From NCBI RefSeq assembly GCF_026914265.1, contig NC_069135.1:9069001-9133000 (forward strand): DNA of 64,000 nucleotides, given 5' to 3'. The translations under genes and the position numbers were made by a program. The DNA comes from Mya arenaria. Its lineage: Eukaryota > Mollusca > Bivalvia > Myida > Myidae. This document shows, piece after piece, positions 52,384-62,964 of this stretch; positions within the stretch are counted from its first letter, which is position 1; each line of letters opens with the position of its first letter. The notes under the pieces are model-generated. The model saw only the letters and a list, made by a program, of their open reading frames with translations, had not been told where the DNA came from and did not search any database.

Positions 52384-55240
52384 TATATAAGGGCATCCAA
52401 CATTCACATATATTAGGGTATCCAACATAAACATATATTAGGGTATCCAATATTAACATATATTAGGGTAATCAACATTAACATATATTAGGGTATCCAA
52501 TATTAACATATATTAGGGTAATCAACATAAACATATATTAGGGTATCCAATATTAACATATATTAGGGTAATCAACATTAACATATATTAGGGTAATCAA
52601 CATTCACACATATTAGGGTATCCAACATTTACATATATTCGGGTATCCAACATTCACATAAATCAGGGTATTCACCATTCACACATATTATGGTATCCAA
52701 CAAGCACATATATTAAGGTATCCACCCTTCACATAAATTGGTGTATCCAACATTTACATATATAAGGGCATCCAATATTCACATATATAAGGTTATCCAC
52801 CATTCACATATATTAGGGTATCCAACATCCACATTTATGAGGGTATCCACCATTCACATATATAAGTGTATCCAACATTCACATATATTAGGGTATCCAC
52901 CATTCACATAATTTAGTGTATCCACCATTCACATATATTAGGGTATTCAACATTCACATATATTAGGGTATGCACCATTCACATAATTTAGTGTATCCAC
53001 CATTCACATATATTAGGGTATTCAACATTCACATATATTAAGGTATCCACCATTCACATAATTTAGTGTATCCACCATTCACATATATTAGGGTATCCAA
53101 CATTCACATATATTAGGGTATCCACCATTCACATAATTTAGTGTATCCACCATTCACATATATTAGGGTATTCAACATTCACATATATTAGGGTATTCAA
53201 CATTCACATATATAAGGGTATCAACTATTCAAATATATAAGGGTATCCACCATTCTCATATATTAGGTTATCCATCATTCACATATATCAGGGTATGCAC
53301 CATTTCCATATACAAGGGCATCCAACATTCACATATATTAGGGTATTCAACATTCACATATATTAGGGTATTGAACATTCACATACATTAGGGTATCCAC
53401 CATTCACATATATTAGAGTATCAAGCATTCACATATATAAGGGCATCCAAAATTCATATATATTAGGTTATCCACCATTCACATATATTAGGGTATCCAA
53501 CATTCACATATATTAGGGTATCCACTATTCACATATATTAGGGTAATCAACATTCACACATATTAGGGTATCCAACATTCACATATATTAGGGTATTCAA
53601 CATTCACATATATTAGGGTATTCAACATTCACATATATAAGGGTATCAACTATTCAAATATATAAGGGTATCCACCATTCTCATATATTAGGTTATCCAT
53701 CATTCATATATATCAGGGTATGCACCGTTTCCATATACAAGGGCATCCAACATTCACACATATTAGGGTATCCAACATTCACACATATTAGGGTATCCAC
53801 TATTCACATATATTAGGGTATCCACCATTTACATATATTAGGGTTTCCACTATTCACATATATTAGGGTATCCAACATTCACACATATTAGGGTATCCAA
53901 CATTCACACATATTAGGGTATCCACTATTCACATATATTAGGGTATCCACCATTTCCATATACAAGGGCATCCAACATTCACACATATTAGGGTATCCAA
54001 CATTCACACATATTAGGGTATCCACTATTCACATATATTAGGGTATGCACCATTTCCATATACAAGGGCATCCAACATTCACACATATTAGGGTATCCAA
54101 CATTCACACATATTAGGGTATCCACTATTCACATATATTAGGGTATCCAACATTCACATATATTAGGGTATCCACCATTTACATATATTAGGGTATCCAA
54201 CATTCACACATATTAGGGTATCCACTATTCACATATATTAGGGTATGCACCATTTCCATATACAAGGGCATCCAACATTCACATATATTAGGGTATTCAA
54301 CATTCACACATATTAGGGTATCCAACATTCACACATATTAGGGTATCCAACATTCACACATATTAGGGTATCCAACATTCACACATATTAGGGTATCCAC
54401 TATTCACATATATTAGGGTATCCACTATTCACATATATTAGGGTATCCACCATTTACATATATTAGGGTATCCAACATTCACACATATTAGGGTATCCAC
54501 TATTCACATATATTAGGGTATCCACTATTCACATATATTAGGGTATCCACTATTCACATATATTAGGGTATCCAACATTCACATATATTAGGGTATTCAA
54601 CATTCACATATATTAGGGTATCCACTATTCACATATATTAGGGTATCCAACATTCACACATATTAGGGTATCCAACATTCACACATATTAGGGTATCCAC
54701 TATTCACATATATTAGGGTATCCACCATTTACATATATTAGGGTATCCAACATTCACACATATTAGGGTATCCACTATTCACATATATTAGGGTATCAAC
54801 TATTCACATATATTAGGGTATCCACCATTTACATATATTAGGGTATCCACTATTCACATATATTAGGGTATCCAACATTCACACATATTAGGGTATCCAA
54901 CATTTACATATATTAGGGTATCCACTATTCACATATAATAGGGTATCCACCATTCACATATATTAGGGTATCCACCATTCACATATATCAGGGTATTCAA
55001 CATTCACATATATTAGGGTATTCAACATTCACATATATCAGGGTATTCAACATTCACATATATTAGGGTATTCAACATTCACATATATCAGGGTATTCAA
55101 CATTCACATATATTAGGTTATCCACCATTCACATATAGATGGGCAACCACCATTCACATATATCAGGGCACACACCATTCACATATATCAGGGCACACAC
55201 CATTCACATATATATTACGGCATCCAACATTTACATTAAT
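52384..55240. repeat. 25-bp satellite, about 114 units
   Basis: Near-continuous units of 25 bp, consensus CATTCACATATATTAGGGTA plus TCCAA/TCCAC. Variant units recur at regular distances. The ATTTAGTGTA variant returns every 75 bp (52911, 52986, 53061, 53136), and a TTTCCATATACAAGGGCA variant returns at 100 and 200 bp (53951, 54051, 54251). A longer block near 53160-53310 recurs near 53590-53740. Units embed TTAGGG by chance of the consensus; this is not telomere repeat. Non-coding. Confidence 0.95.
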
Positions 55241-55244
55241 ACTA

Positions 55245-55400
55245 TCTTCTAATTACGACTTACTTTCTCCTTATTAGGAGATACTTCCTCATAATTATGA
55301 CTTACTAAGTCCTAATTATGAGATACAAAATTCTAATTGCGACTTACTACCTATTAATTAGGAGATACTAACTCATATTTATGACTTAGCTTATCGTTAT
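55245..55400. repeat. Short tandem/foldback repeat of TAATTATGAGATAC words
   Basis: About four imperfect units of roughly 30-35 bp alternating CTAATTA.GACTTACT and AATTATGAGATAC-like words, with mutual inverted complementarity. It directly follows the 25-bp satellite. Confidence 0.7.
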
Positions 55401-56685
55401 AAAGGTGTACAAAAGACTTTTGTGAGAGTTTATCTAGGCCATCATGAACCCCTTTTATAAGACAATAACATTCGAGTCACTGAATTAACCGCTTATTCAT
55501 TTTCTTAAATTTCTTAACTGAGCAACATAGTAGCAATTGGAAGCTTAATTGGGTGTACGAAATGATTCAAGACTATTGAATAATGTGAATATGTAAGGTA
55601 CGCGCATAATTTATGGGTGAGTTAGAACATAATTTACAGGTATGATGATCAAAATATGTTCTGTACGCACACAATTTAAGTGTGTTGAGTAATCGACGCT
55701 CTTTTTCTGTCTCACTCGCTCACATCTGTATCTCCTCATAACTAGTCCATATTAGAACTGCAAGCTCCAAGGCGAACAGGAAAAAGGCGATAATATATGA
55801 ACGTTTTGTCGAGTAGTTCGAACGAATAAACTTTGGTTTATGAGGCTCAGATGATGACTCCCGGATTATATCTGACTACTACACAGTATATGGCGTTTAA
55901 CACAGTGCATCTGTGCAAATTCATATTTGTTTATTACGATTCCACCCACAGTTACCTGGAATTTGGACTGCAGTTTTGGCCAGTCGAGCTATCTGATTTG
56001 AGCGATTCGGTCCCTGATCTCTTGGTCTGGGAATTAAAAAAAATGTGTTCATGTACTTTATGATACACATAATAAACAAATTATTCACTTTTGGTAGTAT
56101 ATTTTTACATGATTTTTATTAAATATTTTAATATTTCATACAATCTTCATCGTCAATAAAACGAAATAATTCCGTAAGTAAAAACTCTTACCCTAGCGTT
56201 TGGCAGCATTTAAAACATAAAACGTTTTGTTGAATTCAGTAGCGTATATCACTTTATCATAAAGTGTACGTAACTTTAAACTGCTAACTCGTGATTTCCG
56301 CTGATAGACATACCGTCACGGAATTCTCGTATACTCCGATCATAATTTGCAGTGACGTATTGCACATCAAAATGTCCACATAATGTAAAGCCCATTGGGG
56401 AAATTGGCAGAGGATCAGACTAGCCTTCAATATAGTCCGGTTATTTGGTTTGTTGTGATGTTTAAAATTTAAATACATGCTGTTTGTGCTTGTTTTCTTC
56501 TGCTAAAATAAGGTGCTTTGCTATTTCTTACAAACACTTAAATTTATGAAAAAATAACATGGATTGAATAGTTATTTGCTTCGGTTGTTTTCTAGTTAAT
56601 AAGGTCAAGCTTGCAACCTGCAAAAACTTTTAGCAATAATAAGCCATAACGCGCCTAGCACCACGCCTGAAACCCCTGTCCCACC
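55401..56685. other. Intergenic, no gene seen
   Basis: AT-rich sequence with short chance frames. The 76-codon plus-strand frame at 55833-56063 has no family resemblance or clear splice context. Confidence 0.5.
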
Positions 56686-56689
56686 TAGC

Positions 56690-57680
56690 CTCGTTGCCAC
56701 TGCGATTGACGGTGTTGTTAAATTTTCAAGAGCGCCGTGAGATCGCAGAAAAAAATGATACCTTTCATGAAGTTAGCGATGTCACGGCGTTCTCACGGCG
56801 ACCTTGGTGTTTCTACGGAATTGCATGCCGTTCTACTGCGTTCCTATGGAGTTCTAGTTGGCGATTGTCTGCGCTCTCATGGCGCTATCACGGCGCTTCC
56901 ACTGCGTGTATCGAGTTGTCACGGCGCGCGCACTACATATGTACTGCGCTTTCACGGCGCTCACACATCGCTGACGGCGTGTTGCTTTGCACTACATATA
57001 AAAACGATTTCAGTATTTCATTCATTTTGCAACGCCCGGCTAATTATGGATGGAGGAAGACCCCGGATACCCAACTGTTAATGATAACAGATACTGAAAC
57101 ACGTCAGGGGTTTTCCTGCATATAGGCATGCAGTAAGCCCGCTTGCTTTTGCACATCAGTTATGGTGAAATGAATGTTTATTGCATATATCATTCCTATG
57201 CACTGTTTTGTTGAGTTGGTACGTTGTCATACAAACGCTGTTTGACGCAGTACACACGCATTGGGGGCGCAATGGCCGCTGTGACGGTTCCGTGCAATCG
57301 TTGTAATAGCACAGTAAGAAAAACAAAACTCCGTGTAAGTGCCGTAGACGCACCGTAGACGCGCGGTAGAGACGTACTGTCAGCTCAGAGAACGCCGTAC
57401 GATCGCCGTGCAAGCGCCACCGATGACCATTGCGTTCGCACTGCGACCTCTGTGCGCACCCGCGGCGATCCAGTAGCATTGAAGGAGACATAACTGCGCT
57501 GCTACGGCGACCACTCGGACCACTGCGTTCTTATCAGAATGCCGAGCGACGGAGTTTGATTTTGACATGCTCAAAGTGCACGCCGTCGCTCGGCGTTCTA
57601 TGCGATTACACCGAGTTCGCTGGCAAGGCCACTGCGGTGCCGCGACGATGCTTGCGAGTCCAGTGCACGCACATCGGTAT
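56690..57680. mobile_element. GC-rich element with two opposed arms of degenerate ACGGCG/CGCCGT repeats
   Basis: The left arm (about 56690-56985) is packed with words like TCACGGCGCT and CTACGG, the right arm (about 57245-57680) with the reverse type (CGCCGTGCAAGCGCC, CGCCGTACGATCGCC). They flank an AT-rich centre (about 56986-57244). Composition differs sharply from the surroundings. This layout suits the subterminal repeats of a DNA transposon or a foldback element; exact ends and target duplication are not resolved. The open frames in the arms come from lack of AT, not from a gene. Confidence 0.6.
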
Positions 57681-57929
57681 AACTCATTGTAAATTCATTA
57701 GATACTGGATCATGGTAACTTTATTAACGTTTTTAGTTTTTACTCTTTTTATCAGATGGAATTTCATCTTACTATTGATGAATTTGTTCTATATTATAAA
57801 ACATATCACAATGCCTATGGAGCAAGCGCCCAAGTCAATGCTTGCCATATATTCAAAATGAATGTATTTCAATTCCGATAACCGATGTTTAATTGTGAGT
57901 CTACAAGTTTAATCACACAGTTCTTTCTC

Positions 57930-58280
57930 TGTTCCAATCATGTACGTTCCAATCAAATTGCTGTCTTGGATTTAAATGGTGTCTGGCTCAAGGTCCCCTC
58001 TTTGGTTTTAAGTTATAACTTATCGGGCAAGATTTTTCTCCTTTGATAATAGCACGAGTATTTCACGATTTGATGTGAAATTGGATAAATACATGCCGCC
58101 TTTACAAGCATCGATTTATGTAAAACATTATTGTAGTTAATGTATATTTCAAAGTAGTGTTTCCGTAGTACGCGATGGAACCGTGCGATATGGCGGGAAA
58201 CAAGGAGGCGGTCGTACACGGACGCATTGTTGTCATCCAAAACGCAGTGGAGGTAAAGCTCGTTAAGTGATTACGTCGAT
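57930..58280 (+). pseudogene. Orphan PRMT6-like fragment: intron 3 part and degenerate exon 4
   Basis: The exon part, 58169-58252, reads YAMEPCDMAGNKEAVV then RIVVIQNAVE, followed by GTAAAGC. Copy D exon 4 reads YAIEASDMAGQTEAVV and ends DVIHNAVE, also followed by GTAAAGC. It is 5 codons shorter than D and has lost two bases at the 5' edge. Upstream sequence 57940-58010 (TTAAATGGTGTCTGGCT, CCCCTCTTTGG) matches D intron 3 read on the minus strand (near 31090-31030). So a piece of the methyltransferase gene was copied here in the opposite orientation. No other exon is near. Confidence 0.75.
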
Positions 58281-58886
58281 CCTTTACCATGGGCACCATT
58301 GTGGTCTGGTCGTGTTCCTACTGACTATTTCTTTTGAAAATCAGGAGTATGTGAACGATATCAAAGCTGAAATGTATCACAATCTATTTCATTGACATTT
58401 CGTTACACATAACAGTCCATATTTTAGATGGCCTTACACACTTTGCATGCATCAATTTCTGAAAACTTATTATGATCTTAGAAACAAAATATAAAAAAGT
58501 AGCACGCTGTTCGTTCTTGGACTACTTAAACAATCGCGAGCAAATCAGCCGAAAATACAAATTGCGAACACGACGATTATTTAAGTTCAAATCCTTTAAA
58601 ACATTGCACAGTCATAATCACCTATTAATGCAGGGGTGATCAAACTGATACAATTCTATCGCACACAGATAGTTCCATTGAAAAATATGTAAACTATTAA
58701 ATAGCTCATTGACCTGCATGGTTATCATTCCAATCATTTGTTGAAGACTTCAGCAACTTAGCCTTACATGGAATCATATGTTAGCAAGGGAATTCCCAGT
58801 TTAAAATAGAAACAGGTTGGGGTTTGGAATAAGTTTTTGTTGCTGTTCTAAAATACTTGTTTTCTGTATTTTATGCTTGGGATATC
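58281..58886. other. 5' flank of the coiled-coil gene
   Basis: No exon, RNA gene or clear core promoter recognised. Confidence 0.45.
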
Positions 58887-60177
58887 ATGGCTAGTGGAGA
58901 TCTTGAGGTAAGTTACAATAAAACCGTGTGATTCATATAATAATGTGGTATTATAGACATTGTTAAGAATTATGGTGGCATATGACTGTCGTTAGATAAC
59001 CTGATAAAGTTCTCGAATTGTTTCGTGTTAACCACTTAATTTTCGTGATAATTATCTAGCTTTAAGTTAATTTTCGCGAAACGATTTTAGAAAGATAAAT
59101 ATCATAAGATTAAAAACAGACCTGAAAGTGCTCAGAGCTGCCACCTGTTACCTTTTCATGCTGTACAACACTAACAGGTTATCTAGTTATGGTTTGTGAA
59201 TTCCACTTAGTAACATAATAGCTGGTTGACTATATAAGATTCGTATTACCAATTATCTATAAATATATGTATACAAGTGTTTGATTGTGAAACAAAAATA
59301 TTGTGATACATTAATGACAATGTTTTATAACCAGGCTGATGAAATGTACCTTGGATTGGTCGGAGCAAGAATTCCGTCAACCCAAGACGCTTTACTGAAT
59401 GTTACTAGAGATAATAACAACCTTCGCCGGAACCTAAGTAGACTACAAGTTCAGTTCACCAATACAGTAAGTTGTTTGAAAATGAAAGTTAAGTTTCTGC
59501 AGCAGTCACTCTCGGAACAAACCCAAGAGACAGAAGTTGTATCCCAAATGAAAATAGAAAATACTTCTCTGCGATTGCAATTAACACAAACTGAGCAAGA
59601 TTTCTACGACCAACAAATTGAACTGAAAAGAAGTCAAGAAGAAATAGCTGGCCTTGAAGAGGAAATAGAAGCCTTATCTAACCAGCTTGATTATTTAAAA
59701 GGAATGATCTCAAAAACTCCACTTGAAAGCCAAAAACATGACTTGATGGATACCCGAAACCAATTACTAAATCTGAAAGAAAGTCTGAATGAGCTGGCAG
59801 ACCTTGTTGTGGTCAATAAGAGTCTATCGGACAATCTCACGGGAACCATGTCATTTCTGAAGAAATTAGAAGATAAGACTGAAAGTCTGCAAACGATTGT
59901 AAAGGAAGGGAACGAGAAACTCGAAAAAGAAAGAAGAAGAGCTGAAGATGAAAGAAGACTTAATGCTGAATACAGACACAAGTCTGAACGCAAGCAACGC
60001 AAGACGGATGAAAAACTTGACAATGTGACAAAGATGTTGGAAAAGATGCATAATCTAATGGCTAACCGAAACTTGACATCATCACTTGCAAGGCCGGCAG
60101 ATGTGAAGAAAACAAATAAAACATTCTGGATGCCGAATGCGAAAAAACCGGGGTTTCCATCGGTAAATAAGAACTAG
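58887..60177 (+). CDS. Coiled-coil protein of unknown function (2 coding exons)
   Basis: Exon 1 (58887-58907) encodes MASGDLE and ends GAG|GTAAGT. Exon 2 (59335-60177) starts after an ACCAG acceptor; the junction is phase 0. Total 287 aa. The open frame extends upstream of 59335 but the acceptor and the clean MASGDLE exon favour this model. The protein has no signal peptide or membrane helix. Residues about 30-255 are almost continuous heptad-type coiled coil (for example QEEIAGLEEEIEALSNQLDY and KEGNEKLEKERRRAEDERR), with a basic Pro/Asn-rich end (MPNAKKPGFPSVNKN). It is probably a cytoplasmic structural or scaffold protein. I do not recognise the family. A further 5' exon is possible. Confidence 0.75.
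59165..59270. repeat. Inverted single unit of the 117-bp dispersed repeat
   Basis: The reverse complement matches 19040-19290 (AAGTGGAATTCACAAACCAT, TTATAGATAATTGGTAATAC). It lies in the intron of the coiled-coil gene. Confidence 0.65.
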
Positions 60178-60178
60178 G

Positions 60179-60214
60179 ACACACACGTACACGCACACAC
60201 ACGCACGCACGCAC

Positions 60215-60245
<31 letters not shown>
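60179..60245. repeat. (CA)n / (CACG)n microsatellite
   Basis: CA repeat with CACG interruptions starting right after the coiled-coil gene's stop codon, so probably inside its 3' UTR. Confidence 0.95.
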
Positions 60246-60319
60246 AGTGTGTATATATATATTGTAGTGGATGGATTGCTAAAATGATTCAAAGGGTGTA
60301 CGACTTTTGATTTGTGTCT

Positions 60320-60600
60320 GTGTATGTTATATATTTGTAAATGTTTTTTGGTTGGAAGCATGGGCAGTAGTCTAATTGATAATGTTTTAACATCAGAAGA
60401 CATCTCATGTATGAGAGTATCAAATGCTTTTTTATAGTCTATAAAGGCACAGTACAACTTGGATTTAATATTTATAACATTCTAAATAACAGTTTGTAAT
60501 ATAAAAATAAATCTGGTGCTACGGCTATTTCTAAAACCAAATTTTGATGAGTTTTAATATATGTTCTCGTTCACACCACTTGTTTATTCTAGCCCGTTAG
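60320..60600 (-). mobile_element. LINE reverse-transcriptase fragment, minus orientation
   Basis: The translation contains KLYCAFIDYKKAFDTLIH, the A-motif region of non-LTR reverse transcriptases, preceded by a decayed FxFRNSRST-type region in another frame. A plus-oriented piece from an earlier part of the same kind of protein lies just to the right. Decayed, not functional. Confidence 0.82.
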
Positions 60601-60689
60601 GTAATTGAAAATATTTTTGCAAGAATATTTACTAATTTATTCTTCTATAGCTAGCAGCACAAGAACGATCACCCTTCTTTAAGGATCAG

Positions 60690-61090
60690 GATAAATTTCT
60701 TTGTCCTAAATATGATTAAAATTCTTTACAAGGTAGTAGGAAATAACATGCTTTTGCATATTAGGACTTTTACACCATATTTCAAATTGGGAATAGTTTT
60801 CAATTGTATTGTAATCGTAAAAGGTCAGTCTTATTCATCAACATTTAACGAACGTTTGCAAACAGTGAATTTCAAGTCATGTTTTCAGAATTATACTCAG
60901 ACATATCTAAAGAAAATATTTTTAAAGCCATCAAGCACTTGAATCTGGCAAAAGCTCAGGTCCAGATAATATGCTAAATAGTTTTTGATGTGGTTAAGTA
61001 TGAAATGCTAAAAAGTCTACATGCAATTTATAATAAAGTGCTAGATTTAGGCCTTTTCCCAGATAATTGGTATAATTTACTATAATAAGT
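60690..61090 (+). mobile_element. LINE reverse-transcriptase fragment, plus orientation
   Basis: A degenerate plus-strand reading with DISKENIFKAIKHLNLAKA, then VLDLGLFPDNWY, equals the start of the reverse-transcriptase domain of non-LTR elements. It has at least one frame break. Its opposite orientation to the neighbouring A-motif fragment suggests inversion during insertion or two separate insertions. Confidence 0.7.
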
Positions 61091-62110
61091 ATTATTAGTT
61101 TTTTTTTGAGCGCTGTTTAAATAATTATTGTGTGCCTTTTCTTAATCTTGTATGCGTATATATCATTGTAAATATTTGTAAATATTGTATTTGTCCTCAT
61201 GGGCCGTACGGCTGATTGGATTTGTAAAAAAACCTAAATGTAAAGGCTGCACTCTCACAGATTGACCGCTTTGACCACGTGTTGGATCTCAGTTTTGTAT
61301 ATTAACGTTCAAAATTTGATGTTTTATACCGAAAACCTGATCTACTGTTACTGTTAGTACCGCTTTTAGCCATTAAACAAAAATATTCTTAATTACTTGG
61401 TTTGAATTTTGCTTGTATTTATTGATGCAATCCTTGGCAAAAAAACAACTTGACGGAATTTTGTAGAAAGATGCAATGCTTTTGGCCAAGGATTCCATCA
61501 TTAAAATATATGCAAATCGAAAAAAAGTTCTACTCAAGATATATAATATGTACATGATGCAATTCTAAACGTTTTCTTTGTCTTGTTCTATGCCTTTTTC
61601 GTTTTGTGATTACTGTAAATAAGCTCATTATACATATATACTGCTACAAATATACGGTAAGCGTAAGTATTTGAAGATGTTTTTCAATAGTATTAAAATC
61701 ATGCGTTCCAAAATATATCCGACTTAAAAAAATAAACATGTTAAAACAACCTCTTTCAATAGTATTATTAAATTGTTTTATAATAAACTTTTTTTCATTT
61801 TTTTACTTTAAGAAAGTTGAAGTAAATGTTTGTTCGATCCTTAGCACGCTTACAGATAGCACATAAACACTTCTTTCATACATTTTTAACATCTTTTCAC
61901 GTTGCTGTGAATTTATCTTTAGAAATGACGATACAATTTATTTAAAGAAAATTGTAGTATGTAATATATAACTAATTTTGACAAAAGATATGTGCCTGAT
62001 TGTAGAACATATAATATGTTAAATATAACTCTGTTCACTATATTTGCTGCTGTACTAGCATATTTACAACAACGTTAAAATATGCCTATTAAGTCTGTGT
62101 ATCAATTTCA
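61091..62110. other. AT-rich non-coding stretch between LINE pieces
   Basis: Contains TTTGTCCTCATGGGCCGTAC (61191-61210), wording I associate with LINE 3' ends in molluscs (weak memory). It may be an insertion that split a LINE, since reverse-transcriptase words resume at 62112. Confidence 0.4.
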
Positions 62111-62111
62111 G

Positions 62112-62150
62112 GCTCAAGACGTTAGTGAATATAGGCCCTTAACCCTCGAG
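62112..62150 (+). mobile_element. Short LINE remnant
   Basis: The plus-strand frame reads QDVSEYRPLTLEP, which resembles the NYRPISL motif that follows FPxxW in non-LTR reverse transcriptases. In an unbroken element it would lie only a few tens of codons after the end of the 60690-61090 piece. Confidence 0.5.
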
Positions 62151-62710
62151 CCCTTTTATTTTTTATATTTTAAACTTAACTCAGGCACCATTCAATGGAA
62201 AACAGTTGCATTGGTGATGTCATCATTCTAGTTATTGTTGCGGAGACACCAAGACCGATAATCTAGCAGAAGACAATGTAAATAAATAACAATAAACTAT
62301 ATTTGAAACTTAGAACAGGTCTTTATTTGTAATGCATAATTATGTTTGTAAGGTCCAAATACTTAATAAATCGATGCAAACAAATTAAGGGGGGACCATC
62401 CATAGTGTCGATTTAGAAGCCATGTGCATGCACTGGCTACATTTGCTACAATGTGAAGCTACATATATTTCATCACTACTATGGGATATAAATGTATATT
62501 ATATTTTGTATAACCATTGATACAACGCATAAATATAGATACTAATTGAATAACAAAAATCCAAAAAACATTACAAAGAATTAAGGAATATTGGTACAGC
62601 ATCTGTCCACCGTCGCTCGGTTTGAGGTTCAAACAATAACTACAACTGTGTGTAGACGCAAGTACTATGTTCAAAATACAACGTCAACTAGGAATGTAGA
62701 AGCGTAGTTC

Positions 62711-62783
62711 CTATAGTTTCTTCAACAACGAATCGACCTGGTAGCGGAGTGGGTCATCTTTCCTGGTGGCAGTGCGCCGTAGC
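62711..62783 (-). CDS. Likely terminal coding exon of an unidentified minus-strand gene
   Basis: After a TATACAG acceptor the frame reads LRRTATRKDDPLRYQVDSLL and ends KKL with TAG at 62711-62713 (1 nt plus 24 codons). It looks like a basic C-terminal helix. The required phase (2 nt carried from the previous exon) fits the GCTTG|GTAAGT donors in the 43-bp array just upstream (62965 onward), giving an NYAIM...KAW-LRR join. The family is not recognised and the upstream gene is outside the window. Confidence 0.5.
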
Positions 62784-62964
62784 CTGTATAAAACATTCAT
62801 GTCAAGTCATTATTTGTTGTCCGTACATGCAGGAGAACCAAATAATGTCACTCGACATTTTCGAGTTTTAAGCACATTAAATTTAAGGAAAGTCTGATAT
62901 AACGATTGGTACTACTATGTCTTTATAGCGTATACAAAAACGTATTTTGGGAAGTATGTACTTA

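Noticed and set aside
52384-55240. CRISPR-like or telomere-like array (regular repeats containing TTAGGG)
   Set aside because: There are no unique spacers, the unit is a continuous 25 bp, and the genome is eukaryotic. TTAGGG occurs only inside a longer consensus.
56694-57861. 143-codon frames on the plus strand in the GC-rich island
   Set aside because: Low AT content removes stops in several frames at once; the translations show no family resemblance and mirror the repeat words.
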